From RGIG7213 sp045544195 (GTDB lineage: Bacteria; Bacillota; Clostridia; Oscillospirales; CAG-272), in the NCBI GenBank assembly GCA_045544195.1, contig JAZPYO010000034.1, forward strand, positions 1 through 64,000: 64,000 nucleotides of DNA, written 5' to 3'. The number at the start of each line of letters is the position of its first letter. Positions within the stretch are counted from its first letter, which is position 1. Made by a program: the position numbers and the translations under genes. This document shows positions 52,220 to 61,572 of the stretch, one piece after another. The notes under the pieces are model-generated. The model saw nothing but the letters and a program-made list of their open reading frames with translations. It ran no database searches and was not told the origin of the DNA.

Positions 52220-54943
52220 TTATTTTATGTGTAAGCCTGTTACTATCTTTGTTATTATGACCCATATAAGCTGGTAAATAACTATCAAAAGCGAGGTGAT
52301 GCTTCCGCTCAGACCTGCGATGAATGCAAATATCACTATCATGAATGAAACGAGCATAGACATTACAGAGATCAGCGTTCCCGTTTTGATAACCGAAGAT
52401 AGCTTTCTGCAATTTGTAAGGGTCTTCAAAAGAGATTTAGCCGATCTCGTTGATATAACGGTAGCCTCGGCAGATTCTGATGTTGAAGAAAGCTCACTTG
52501 CGTTTGCGCATTTGATGACCTTTACAGGATATTTTTTAATGTTGATCTCGTTTGCAAGAAGGGCAGTATCGATATTGGGATCGAACGTTTTCACCGCTAT
52601 GCACATACCCGCATTCGTAAGCTGACGCAGAGTGCTTGTGAATTCACCGTCCGCTGTATACTGAAAATAGAATTTGGCAACGATAGTTCCGCCGAATGCT
52701 ACATACATTATACGCCTTGAATTGTTAGACTCGGATATTTCATCCTCAGTAGTATAAGCAGGGATATAGTTTCTGTTTTCCATAAATGATGCACTTCCGA
52801 TCAGAACGTGCTCATCATCAACGTCGGCTTCTATACCGTCCTCATATACTGTGTGTATTTTTACGTTATCCGTGGTTCCTATTTCGTTGGTAATGCTTGA
52901 AAATACATCGTTCAACGGTCCGTTCAGCTTTGTGAAAAGACTTGCTATAACATAAACCACGTGATCGAATCTTGCGTGGGGATAAATTCTGTGGTGAACG
53001 AGCTTTGTTGCGTAAGGCGGGAATACCTCGACATCATCAAACGAAACGACTGATGCACTTGAATATTCATCGGCAACCGTTTCACCTATGAACGTACTGT
53101 TTTCGTAAGATGCCAGAGAAGAAGCCTTGTATAAGGGTGACGCAAACGCGACATACAGCGAAGACGGCAGTAACGCACATAAGAGTGTAAATGCGTACGA
53201 AACGGAAGAGTCAACAGAATCCTTTAAAACGAACATAAGAATAAAATACGCAATTGCTACAAACAAAGAAAGCAGGGAAATAATACCGAAGGCGGAGCGT
53301 TGCTTTGTCTGCTTTGAAAAATTCGTTGCAAATTTTTCGACAAATGATGTTTTATTGATCTTGAGAAGCTCAGGATTTTCGGGCAGATAATCGAAAAATT
53401 CATTCTTGTCCACGCTGTCAGAGTCGGGCGTGTACTTTTCTATTGCATATTTACGCTTTGCGCTGGAAACTGTTTTGAACGAGTTTATCTCACGCTTAAG
53501 ATCCCAAAGCTCGCTTACAAGTGAAATACATATGCAGAAGGCGCACGGAGAGAACATAAGCATAAGCTCATCGGGCAATACGATCGCTGTATATATACCG
53601 TAAGCAGCGGTGGTAAAAGCAAATACAAACGTTAATACATCGGTCGTTGATCTGCCTGTTACAAACGCCTTTGCGCCGTCTGCGAGCCTGTTCATTGCCA
53701 AGCCGCAACAGATGAAGAACAGCTGCATGCAAAGCAAAATAAGAACACGGGGATTTGCATCGGGAGAAATAAAGTGAGGAAGCGATGCACCGAAAGAAAC
53801 GAGCGACTCCAGAACGATCAGTAAAAGGGAAACAACGAATGAAGCTATAATGCGGATATTTAACGAGGTAAACGCCTTTTTGTATTTTTCAAGGAATATG
53901 GGCTTTTGCGACTGGCTTGTATATTCGTCTATCCTTCCCCTTGCCCTTTGTTCTGCCTGTACCTTGCGTTTTTTCTTTCTTTCGCGCTTTTCCTCAGGTG
54001 TTTCGCGCGCTGAAATGTCGTCATTGAAAATATCGTTGAGCTTTTGCTCAAAATTGACGGCAAACATTATATCATGCTGGGCATCGTCATATCCGTCACT
54101 CGAATCCTCCTGGTCGTTATAGGCCTGATCGAATGCCCGTGCATCGTTTTCCGAAAGATTATTATCATTTGCCTGCTGCTCTGAGATAGACGGATCTTCA
54201 TCAGACTGAAGATCGGATTCACGTGTTGCAGCGTTGTCAAGTCCTTCAAGATCAGACTGCCTTGTAGGCTCATTATCCTCCGTTAAGCTATCTGAGCGAT
54301 CGACCGATTTGTCAGCATCGGGAGAGGATGCGGCAACTATTGTAAGGTCCTTGCTATCCTCGTCATCAGCCGCTACTCCTTCATTTGCTTTTGCTTCATC
54401 TGTTTCAACGGAAAAAGCGTTCGTCGAAGATATCTGTTCTTCTATTTCAAAAAGAGATGTTGGCTCGTTATCGGAATCAAGCTCCTCAAAGTCGGCATCG
54501 TCAAATATGATCTTGCGTTCGTCTCTCGGCTCTTCTTCTGTTATATTGATGCTGCTTACGCCTCTGCTTTGCGCAGGCTTTGACATAGGTGCAGGCTGAT
54601 ATACGGTATCGTCAAGTCTGTCAAGCGTATCGCTGAAGCCGATAAGAGAATCATCAATATCAGTAAGTGTGTCAATGTCTGACGATTTACCGAACGTTTC
54701 TTTATCCTCCGGATCCGTCATTTCGGTGGGAGTGTGCGTGCTTTCTTCTGATTCGGAAATCAGATCGTCTGCAATGATAACTCCCGTGTCATCTTCATTA
54801 TTCAAATCGCTTTCGCTGTTATTTTCCTCATTTTTTTCAGTGTCCTTTTGCTGACCGTCAGGTGTAAGACCGAGGGAAATATTCAGCATCCTGATAAGCT
54901 CGTCTGCTGAAAGGTCTTTCTTTTCATCGTTATTGTCCATCAT
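52220..54943 (-). CDS. Degenerate P1B-type ATPase with long acidic N-terminal tail
   Basis: 907 residues. 1-300 is a very acidic, Ser/Asp/Glu-rich, apparently disordered tail; 305-350 is basic. Eight helices follow in the P1B layout (about 363-385, 399-420, 434-456, 460-479, 551-573, 580-603, 853-876, 880-902). The region after helix 6 aligns with heavy-metal ATPases, but the CPC metal site reads LPSSLYVAFASP (592-603), the phosphorylation motif DKTGT is SFDDVEVFP (634-642), and the actuator segment (480-550) has no TGE. The N-domain-like VLIGSASFM (713-721) and hinge-like region (751-800, LTNAGMCIAVKTFDPN) are kept. Likely a non-pumping membrane scaffold or sensor (inference). It follows rlmB by 35 bases. 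Confidence 0.75.
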   Translation of the reverse strand: MMDNNDEKKDLSADELIRMLNISLGLTPDGQQKDTEKNEENNSESDLNNEDDTGVIIADDLISESEESTHTPTEMTDPEDKETFGKSSDIDTLTDIDDSLIGFSDTLDRLDDTVYQPAPMSKPAQSRGVSSINITEEEPRDERKIIFDDADFEELDSDNEPTSLFEIEEQISSTNAFSVETDEAKANEGVAADDEDSKDLTIVAASSPDADKSVDRSDSLTEDNEPTRQSDLEGLDNAATRESDLQSDEDPSISEQQANDNNLSENDARAFDQAYNDQEDSSDGYDDAQHDIMFAVNFEQKLNDIFNDDISARETPEEKRERKKKRKVQAEQRARGRIDEYTSQSQKPIFLEKYKKAFTSLNIRIIASFVVSLLLIVLESLVSFGASLPHFISPDANPRVLILLCMQLFFICCGLAMNRLADGAKAFVTGRSTTDVLTFVFAFTTAAYGIYTAIVLPDELMLMFSPCAFCICISLVSELWDLKREINSFKTVSSAKRKYAIEKYTPDSDSVDKNEFFDYLPENPELLKINKTSFVEKFATNFSKQTKQRSAFGIISLLSLFVAIAYFILMFVLKDSVDSSVSYAFTLLCALLPSSLYVAFASPLYKASSLASYENSTFIGETVADEYSSASVVSFDDVEVFPPYATKLVHHRIYPHARFDHVVYVIASLFTKLNGPLNDVFSSITNEIGTTDNVKIHTVYEDGIEADVDDEHVLIGSASFMENRNYIPAYTTEDEISESNNSRRIMYVAFGGTIVAKFYFQYTADGEFTSTLRQLTNAGMCIAVKTFDPNIDTALLANEINIKKYPVKVIKCANASELSSTSESAEATVISTRSAKSLLKTLTNCRKLSSVIKTGTLISVMSMLVSFMIVIFAFIAGLSGSITSLLIVIYQLIWVIITKIVTGLHIK

Positions 54944-54978
54944 TAAACCCTTTCCTTTCTGTCAACTGTTTTCATAGA

Positions 54979-55734
54979 TCATTTGTTAAGTATATATTTT
55001 TGCTTTGTGATCTCATTAAGTATTACTGCGGCTGCACAGGATACGTTCAGAGAATTAACGCACCCCATCATAGGAATTGAAACTGTAAAATCGCATTTTG
55101 ATCTTACAAGCTGGGATACACCGTGTCCCTCTGCGCCGAGAACAAGACACACGCCGCCTGAAAAATCACATTTGAAGTACTCAGTTCCGCCAAAATCAGC
55201 AGCGTATACCCAGACTCCTTTCTTTTTAAGCTCGTCTATCACCGAGGGAATATTTGTAACCTTTGCTATCGGAAGGTGCGATACAGCGCCCGCCGATGCC
55301 TTTACGGCAGTTCCGTTTACTGTTGCGCATCTTCTTTTTGGGATGATAAGACCGTGAGCCCCGGCGCATTCGCACGTACGGATTATCGCGCCGAGATTGT
55401 GCGGATCCTCTATGCCGTCTGCGATTACTATGAAAGGCGATTGTCCCTTTTCGTTGGCAATCTGTAAAATGTCGTCAACGTCAACGTAGCTGACGGACGA
55501 TGTTACGGCGCATATGCCCTGATGCACTCCGCCGTCTGTAATTTTGTCGAGCTTAGTCTTATCGCATTCAAGAACAGGAATGTGACGCTCCTGAGCTAAA
55601 GCTATCAGCTGACCGAGCGAGCCGCTTTTCTCGGTGCGTATAACGAATATCTTGTCCGTTTCAGTTCCTTTTTTTAAAAGTTCGCGCACGGCATTTCTGC
55701 CGTATACGATGTTTTCTTTATTATCAAGCTCCAT
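54979..55734 (-). CDS. rlmB: 23S rRNA 2'-O-methyltransferase RlmB (SpoU family)
   Basis: Knotted SPOUT methyltransferase; makes Gm2251 in 23S rRNA in known members. N-terminal substrate domain (YGRNAVRELLKKG), then motif 1 DPHNLGAIIRT, motif 2 LVLGAEGHGV and motif 3 MMGCVNSLNVSCAAAV. 251 residues. Shares a transcript with the pseudo-ATPase downstream. GGAG stands close to the ATG. Confidence 0.92.
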   Translation of the reverse strand: MELDNKENIVYGRNAVRELLKKGTETDKIFVIRTEKSGSLGQLIALAQERHIPVLECDKTKLDKITDGGVHQGICAVTSSVSYVDVDDILQIANEKGQSPFIVIADGIEDPHNLGAIIRTCECAGAHGLIIPKRRCATVNGTAVKASAGAVSHLPIAKVTNIPSVIDELKKKGVWVYAADFGGTEYFKCDFSGGVCLVLGAEGHGVSQLVRSKCDFTVSIPMMGCVNSLNVSCAAAVILNEITKQKYILNK

Positions 55735-55848
55735 AACTAACTCCGAATTTCAGTATGATTATTTATAATAACACAAAAAAACGTATTTGTACACATATAA
55801 TTATAAAAATTTACAATATTCTTTATTTGTCCTGCAAGTGATTCGGGT

Positions 55849-55876
55849 TGACAATGACGGCGAAACGTGCTATAAT
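55849..55876 (+). promoter_or_regulatory. Promoter of ispE
   Basis: Perfect TTGACA (55849-55854), 16-base spacer, perfect TATAAT (55871-55876), 28 bases before the ispE start. Confidence 0.8.
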
Positions 55877-55903
55877 CAGTGCATACTATTGACAGAGGTT
55901 TTT

Positions 55904-56752
55904 ATGAATTGCAAAAATATATCGGCTTATGCCAAGATCAATTTATTTCTTGAAGTCAGCGGTCGTTTGCCTGACGGGTATCACCTTTTGCAAAGTGTTA
56001 TGCATTCGGTAGATATATGCGACAGCGTTACGGTTACTCTCAATAATAGCGGGCAGTACACCGTTAATTGCTCTTCTGCTGAAATTCCGCCTGAAAGCAA
56101 TCTTGCGATCAAGGCGGCAAAATGCTTTTACGAAAGCTCTTGCGCTGATTTTACGGGCGTACATATTGACATCGAAAAGCGTATACCGATGTGCGCAGGT
56201 CTTGCAGGCGGTTCAACAGATGCGGCAGCGGTATTTGTTGCGCTTAACAGCCTGCACGGAGAAATATTTACGCAGGAACAGCTTTGTGCGCTCGGTAAAA
56301 AGGTTGGTGCTGACGTCCCATTCTGCATACACAAAAAAGCAGCATTTGCGCAGGGAATAGGAGAGGTGTTGACCCCTGTTGAGCCGCTGCCCGAGTGTTA
56401 TATAGTAGTTGCAATAGGAAGCGGAGAGCAGATAAGCACAAAATGGGCTTTTTCTCAGCTTGATGGCAATGAGGACAGAAGGATAAAAAGTGCCGATGAT
56501 ATACTGAACGCCATGAATAGCGGCGATATTGACAGTATCGGAAAAGAGCTGTACAATGTATTTGAAACAGTTTCTCCTCATAATCGGCAGATAAAAAGCA
56601 TTATGATGAAGCATTCTTCGTGCGGAGTTCTTATGAGCGGAAGCGGCCCGTCGATATTTGCTCTGTATAAAACGGAGACTGATGCAAAAAATGCAACACA
56701 GGAGCTTATCAGTAAGGGAAACCGTGCATTTTTTTGCACACCCATAAAATAA
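55904..56752 (+). CDS. ispE: 4-diphosphocytidyl-2-C-methyl-D-erythritol kinase
   Basis: GHMP kinase of the MEP isoprenoid pathway. N-terminal SAYAKINLFLEV, ATP loop PMCAGLAGGSTDAAAVF (about 93-109) and C-terminal MSGSGPSIFALY. ATG 55904 (AGAGG upstream, promoter at the right distance) is used although the frame opens 39 codons earlier. 282 residues, normal. Confidence 0.95.
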   Translation: MNCKNISAYAKINLFLEVSGRLPDGYHLLQSVMHSVDICDSVTVTLNNSGQYTVNCSSAEIPPESNLAIKAAKCFYESSCADFTGVHIDIEKRIPMCAGLAGGSTDAAAVFVALNSLHGEIFTQEQLCALGKKVGADVPFCIHKKAAFAQGIGEVLTPVEPLPECYIVVAIGSGEQISTKWAFSQLDGNEDRRIKSADDILNAMNSGDIDSIGKELYNVFETVSPHNRQIKSIMMKHSSCGVLMSGSGPSIFALYKTETDAKNATQELISKGNRAFFCTPIK

Positions 56753-56758
56753 ACATAA

Positions 56759-56790
56759 AGAATACGGCAGAGTCATCTGCCGTATTTTGA
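56759..56790 (+). terminator. Terminator of ispE
   Basis: AATACGGCAGA (56761-56771) pairs with TCTGCCGTATT (56776-56786) with loop GTCA, followed by TT and A-rich flank. Confidence 0.85.
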
Positions 56791-56810
56791 TTAAAAAAAT
56801 CAAATTTCTA

Positions 56811-56839
56811 TTGATTTATTTATTTCTTTGTGATATAAT
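56811..56839 (+). promoter_or_regulatory. Promoter of the decarboxylase-holB-ricT group
   Basis: TTGATT (56811-56816), 17-base spacer, TATAAT (56834-56839). Confidence 0.72.
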
Positions 56840-56901
56840 AAACAAAATAATGGGAAAGTATGCGGTAATGTTGTATGTGTGAAAAAACGAATGGGGAATA
56901 T

Positions 56902-58215
56902 ATGGGTATAAGCGATATGCTCCGTTCTTATGCACAGGGGGCAAACGCGAGATTTCATATGCCCGGGCACGGCGGGGTCGGCGTTATGGATCTTTCGTAT
57001 GAATACGATGTGACCGAAAATTCCAAAACCGATAATTTGTACGATCCGTCGGATGACGGATATGTAGACTCAACGCTCAGAATGATCGAGCGTACGTATG
57101 GATCGCATGCAAGCATAATTTCTGCGCACGGAGCGACTGCGGCTATACAGTCATCTGTATACTGCTGCAGAGTCCTTAAGGGTAAGCGCTTTTTCGTTCA
57201 TCGCAAGTGTCATGCATCGGTTATAAACGCTCTTGCTCTGTGCGACTGTGAAATGTCATACTTTACGGATGTCTTTCATCTTGAGGGTATGCTTGACTGT
57301 GTATGCGATGCAACGGTTATTCTTACAAGCCCTGATTATTACGGTGATATTGAACCTGTGAGCAAATATTCAGAGCTATGCAAAAAACACGGTATGTACC
57401 TGATAGTAGACAATTCGCACGGCGCGCATCTGCTGTGGTGCAGGGATAATATGCACCCTCTGGTACTCGGTGCTGATTTTTGCATTGATTCGATGCATAA
57501 GACGACACCTGCGCTTACAGGCGGCGCTTTGCTCCATTCGATGAGATGTGAAAGAGAGCTTATGCTTAAGGGCGTGCGTTTATTTGCATCCACCTCACCG
57601 TCATATCTCATCGCCGCCTCGGTCGAAAAAAGCGTTCAGCTTATGAACGATCGCGGAAAGGAGCTTCTTTCTGTTCTTCAGGCGGAATTATCCGAGCTTT
57701 CAGAAAAGCTTGAAGGCATAGGGCTTTGCAGATACAAGGGCGAATTATATGATGTGTGCAGATTTACACTTGCATCACAGAGCCATAACGGTAAATACTA
57801 CGATATGACAAAAGTATGTGACTATCTTGCACAAAACGGTGTGGTTGCGGAATTTGCAAGTAAGGATAAATGTGTTTTTATCGTTCCCGTTTTTACGAAG
57901 AAAAGCGATCTGCAACGGCTTTTCGATCTTTTGACATCGTTTACAAAAGAGTTCAGACCCGATCGCACAGGCAAGCTGTGCGATGCCTTTCCAACGCCAA
58001 GAACGGCAATGGGTATAAAGCAGGCGTTGCTTTCACATAATGAGAAAATACCGATCATATCCGCAGTTGGCAGAGTGTCAGCGCAGATAAAATATGTCTA
58101 TCCTCCGGGAATACCGATAGTTTTGCCGGGCGACATTATAGACAGGCAGACTGTCTGCATCCTTGCGGAAAATAATATAACAGATATAGAAGTTGTATCA
58201 GATGAAAAAGGTTAA
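56902..58215 (+). CDS. Orn/Lys/Arg decarboxylase family protein (YaaO-like)
   Basis: PLP fold-type I decarboxylase, short form without the N-terminal wing domain. RFHMPGHGG at the start, AHGATAAIQSS, the active Lys in DSMHKTTPALTGG, and the C-terminal decarboxylase domain with KYVYPPGIPIVLPGD. 438 residues; ATG 56902 has GGGGAA before it, better than 56875. In Bacillus the relative yaaO sits near tmk-holB-ricT; here holB and ricT follow directly. Substrate (Arg, Lys or Orn) not determined. Confidence 0.88.
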   Translation: MGISDMLRSYAQGANARFHMPGHGGVGVMDLSYEYDVTENSKTDNLYDPSDDGYVDSTLRMIERTYGSHASIISAHGATAAIQSSVYCCRVLKGKRFFVHRKCHASVINALALCDCEMSYFTDVFHLEGMLDCVCDATVILTSPDYYGDIEPVSKYSELCKKHGMYLIVDNSHGAHLLWCRDNMHPLVLGADFCIDSMHKTTPALTGGALLHSMRCERELMLKGVRLFASTSPSYLIAASVEKSVQLMNDRGKELLSVLQAELSELSEKLEGIGLCRYKGELYDVCRFTLASQSHNGKYYDMTKVCDYLAQNGVVAEFASKDKCVFIVPVFTKKSDLQRLFDLLTSFTKEFRPDRTGKLCDAFPTPRTAMGIKQALLSHNEKIPIISAVGRVSAQIKYVYPPGIPIVLPGDIIDRQTVCILAENNITDIEVVSDEKG

Positions 58216-59212
58216 AATTGACCGTTTATACGGCAATGAGTCAATTAAAAAATATATTGAGGATCGGATAAGCAATGGCGATCTTTTTCACGCCGTGATC
58301 CTGTCAGGAAAAGAGGGAAGCGGAAAAAGCACTCTTGCAAAGCAGATGGTCTCTGCTATCGCATGCCGATCGCTGAATGCTCCGTGTGGACAGTGCGATG
58401 CTTGTAAAAAAATATTGAACGATGAGTGCGTTGACGTTCACACAATAAAATTGCCCGAAGGCAGAAGCTTTGTTCCGATCGATAGCATAAGAGCCATATA
58501 TGACACGATAGCTTATAAGCCCAATGACCTTGATTTCAAGGTGTACCTTATTCAAAAGGGCGACAAAATGCTTCCTTTAGCACAGAATGCACTGCTGAAG
58601 CTGCTCGAAGAGCCGCCGGAAAATGTGTACTTTTTTATACTTTGCGAGGATGAAAAAAAGCTGTTACCTACAATCCGCTCACGGTGTGAGGTCTTTCGTC
58701 TGCAGGAGTTTTCCGCAGAGGAATTGGAAAGGTATCTGCGTGACAATTTTGAATATGGCGATCACAAAACCGCTTCATCACTTGCTCAGGGCTCGCTCGG
58801 TCTTGCTGTAAAGATGCTAAGCGGTGACGATCCCGCCATAAAACGCAGACAAATTTCCGACAGACTCGTCGAGCTGTTGCTTGACAGATCTGTAAGCGAA
58901 TTTGAATTTATATCGTTTCAACACGAGAATATTAAATCGTTACAGGAGCTTTTTGAAATATATAGACTTTTGCTTTCCGCCTTGCGTGATATTCTTGCCG
59001 CAAAGGAAAGTGACTTCACAGAGCTTTTATACTATGAAAACACAGAAAAGCTCGATGATCACGCCAACCGCTATTCGTCTTATACGTTGGCTTCGATGTG
59101 TAAGGTGCTGTTGGATGTTTTATCAAACGAAACGGTAAATACACGCTTGCCCCTTACGATAACGAGTGCATCATCAATGCTGTGGGATATGAAATTTAAC
59201 GGAGAAAAATAA
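58202..59212 (+). CDS. holB: DNA polymerase III delta' subunit
   Basis: Clamp-loader subunit. P-loop GKEGSGKST (36-44), zinc cluster Cys55, Cys62, Cys65, Cys68 (CGQCDAC), then LLKLLEEPPENVYFFI and the SRC motif (TIRSRCEVF). 336 residues from ATG 58202; a TTG at 58193 is open in the same frame. Overlaps the decarboxylase by 14 bases and ricT by one base. Confidence 0.92.
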   Translation: MKKVKIDRLYGNESIKKYIEDRISNGDLFHAVILSGKEGSGKSTLAKQMVSAIACRSLNAPCGQCDACKKILNDECVDVHTIKLPEGRSFVPIDSIRAIYDTIAYKPNDLDFKVYLIQKGDKMLPLAQNALLKLLEEPPENVYFFILCEDEKKLLPTIRSRCEVFRLQEFSAEELERYLRDNFEYGDHKTASSLAQGSLGLAVKMLSGDDPAIKRRQISDRLVELLLDRSVSEFEFISFQHENIKSLQELFEIYRLLLSALRDILAAKESDFTELLYYENTEKLDDHANRYSSYTLASMCKVLLDVLSNETVNTRLPLTITSASSMLWDMKFNGEK

Positions 59213-60333
59213 TGTCAGAAATAAAAACAAACAAGAATAAGAATTTCGGTTACAAAAAGGGATACCGTAAGCCGTATCAGAATAAAAATGCATCTGATAA
59301 GGAAGGAAATGCAATATCATCTGCTCAGAGCGTGAAAGCGCAAAAAAGGGCAGATTATACACCGCCCATAATTGATATACCTGAGGATATGATCCCTATG
59401 CCGCTGACACCTGAGCCCGAAAAGGAGTACGATCTCACATTTAACGGCGAGTTTGTTACCATCATAGAAGAACCAAAGGAAAAAACGTATGAGATCGTTG
59501 GGGTGAAATTTGACAATTCCGAGAAGGTATATTATTTCGATCCCAAGGAAAAAAAATATACCAGCGGCGATCACGTTATTGTAGAAACAGCAAGAGGGCT
59601 TGAATTCGGCGAGATCACCGTTGAAAATAAATGCGTTCCCGAAAAAGAGGTGGTTTTGCCTCTTCGCTGTGTAGTCCGTCTTGCAACAGAAGATGACGAA
59701 GCTAAAAACAAGGAAAACGCAGAAAAGGAAAAGCAGGCGCTTATCGAATGTGAAAAGCTCGTTTTAAAGCACGAATTGCCGATGAAGCTCGTAGAAGCTG
59801 AATATACGTTCGATAACACGAAGCTCCTGTTTTACTTCACCTCTGATTCGAGAGTTGATTTCAGAGAGCTTGTAAAGGATCTTGCTTCTTTGTTTAAAAC
59901 AAGGATAGAATTAAGACAGATCGGAATACGCGATGAGGCAAAAATGATGGGCGGACTCGGCATTTGCGGCAGAGTTTTCTGCTGTAAGGCGTTTCTTGCC
60001 GATTGCGGTCAGGTGTCAATGAAAATGGCAAAAGAACAGAATCTTTCGCTTAACTCGGCAAAAATATCGGGCACGTGCGGAAGACTTATGTGCTGCCTAA
60101 AATTTGAACACGAAACGTATGAAGAAGAAGCAAGACTTACGCCCAAGGTGGATTCATTGGTACGTACGCCCGACGGTGACGGAGTGGTAGTTGATTCAGC
60201 ACCGCTTGCGGGTACTGTGAATGTAAGACTTTCCTCAGCTCCCGATGCGCCTGCAAAGCAGTATCACAGAGATGATGTAAAGAGCATCGGATATGTGAAG
60301 CGAGAGAAAAACGAAGCAGAGGCGAAAAACTGA
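59212..60333 (+). CDS. ricT: PSP1-domain protein RicT (YaaT)
   Basis: In Bacillus, RicT joins RicA and RicF as an iron-sulphur complex needed for RNase Y activity, sporulation and competence. PSP1 domain (about 85-330): VGVKFDNSEKVYYFDP, ELRQIGIRDEAKMMGGLG, and the Cys motifs GRVFCCKAF and GTCGRLMCCLKFE. An N-terminal Lys/Asn-rich tail of about 60 residues is longer than in Bacillus. Starts at ATG overlapping holB stop. RicA and RicF are not in the window. Confidence 0.92.
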   Translation: MSEIKTNKNKNFGYKKGYRKPYQNKNASDKEGNAISSAQSVKAQKRADYTPPIIDIPEDMIPMPLTPEPEKEYDLTFNGEFVTIIEEPKEKTYEIVGVKFDNSEKVYYFDPKEKKYTSGDHVIVETARGLEFGEITVENKCVPEKEVVLPLRCVVRLATEDDEAKNKENAEKEKQALIECEKLVLKHELPMKLVEAEYTFDNTKLLFYFTSDSRVDFRELVKDLASLFKTRIELRQIGIRDEAKMMGGLGICGRVFCCKAFLADCGQVSMKMAKEQNLSLNSAKISGTCGRLMCCLKFEHETYEEEARLTPKVDSLVRTPDGDGVVVDSAPLAGTVNVRLSSAPDAPAKQYHRDDVKSIGYVKREKNEAEAKN

Positions 60334-60334
60334 T

Positions 60335-61471
60335 ATGAAGTTTCTTGTTATGTCCGTTACTGCAGGTGAAGGTCATAATATCACTGCAAGTGCGGTAAAA
60401 GAGGGGTTTGAGCATCTCGGTCACGAATGTCAGATACTTGATACGTACGACTATATAAACCGACTGCTTGCAAAATCGCTCGATAAGGGATATCTTTCTG
60501 CAACAAAATATCTGGAATCTTGGTATGCGAAGGGCTATAAGTGGTTTGAGGACATAGGTCCTGAAAGCGATTTCAGGACGGTTTTCAGAGCAACTCACGC
60601 AGTTGTTGCCAAAAAAATAGTAAGCTATATTTACGACTACGCACCTGATGCTATATTCGTCACACATTCGTTTGCCGCCTCGTTGCTTGACGTTATCCGT
60701 GAAAAGTATATAATCGGCTGTAAGATATACGGCATAGTTACCGATTTTTGTATGCATCCGTTCTGGGAAGAGGCTACACATATAGATTACGTTGTTGTAG
60801 CTAATGAGCTGATGGAGCATCAGGCGAGAAAAAAAGGCTTTGATAAAGAACAGATATTGCCGTTTGGTATTCCTATCAAGCTGAAATTTGATAAAAAATG
60901 CTCCGATGAGGAAAAAAGACAGTTTAAAAAGAAGCACGGCTTTGACGAAAATCTGCTTACAGTCATCGTTATGGGCGGAAGTATGGGATACGGCAATATA
61001 GAAAACAGTATCTCTATGCTTGACTCTCTCGATCTCAATATGCAGATAGGTGTAATTTGCGGTAAAAATCAGAAGATCTTCAATAGTCTTTCCGAAATGA
61101 CATTTAAAAAGAACGTAAGAGTATTCGGCTATATTGATTTTGTAGACGAGCTTATGGAATGTGCTGACGTTTTTGTTTCAAAGCCCGGCGGACTTACAAC
61201 GTCTGAGGCGCTCGCAAAGGGACTTGCTATGGTAATAGTAAATCCTATTCCCGGTATTGAGGACAGAAATGCAGATTTTTTGTGTAATAACGGTGTTGCG
61301 ATGCGCGTTACGGACGCGTATGATCTTCCCGATATAATTTTCCAGTATTTCAGATTTCCTGAAAAGCTTGAGAATATGAGAAAGAATATTGCTATCATAG
61401 CAAAGCCGTCATCAACACTGGAATTGTGTCGCTTTGCAGAAAAAAGAGTCATAAAAGATAGATTATTGTAA
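60335..61471 (+). CDS. Processive glycosyltransferase, GT28 (UgtP/MGDG synthase-like)
   Basis: Adds sugar to a lipid, in relatives UDP-glucose or UDP-galactose to diacylglycerol. N-terminal MGDG-synthase domain (TAGEGHNITASAVKEGF, KGYKWFED) and C-terminal GT28 domain with the donor motif SKPGGLTTSEALAKGLAM and PIPGIEDRNADFL. 378 residues. One base after ricT. galU in the same window could supply UDP-glucose (inference). Confidence 0.9.
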   Translation: MKFLVMSVTAGEGHNITASAVKEGFEHLGHECQILDTYDYINRLLAKSLDKGYLSATKYLESWYAKGYKWFEDIGPESDFRTVFRATHAVVAKKIVSYIYDYAPDAIFVTHSFAASLLDVIREKYIIGCKIYGIVTDFCMHPFWEEATHIDYVVVANELMEHQARKKGFDKEQILPFGIPIKLKFDKKCSDEEKRQFKKKHGFDENLLTVIVMGGSMGYGNIENSISMLDSLDLNMQIGVICGKNQKIFNSLSEMTFKKNVRVFGYIDFVDELMECADVFVSKPGGLTTSEALAKGLAMVIVNPIPGIEDRNADFLCNNGVAMRVTDAYDLPDIIFQYFRFPEKLENMRKNIAIIAKPSSTLELCRFAEKRVIKDRLL

Positions 61472-61572
61472 GAAATTACATCTATTATTAATGAATAATT
61501 AATAATTGTGTGTTACGATTAGTTGTTTAAACAGAAATGTTTTATAACTAACTTTGTATTGAGGTAAGGAAA

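Noticed and set aside
61472..61572. Promoter of pfkA (TTGTTT near 61524)
   Set aside because: Poor -10 match and uncertain spacing, so not listed.
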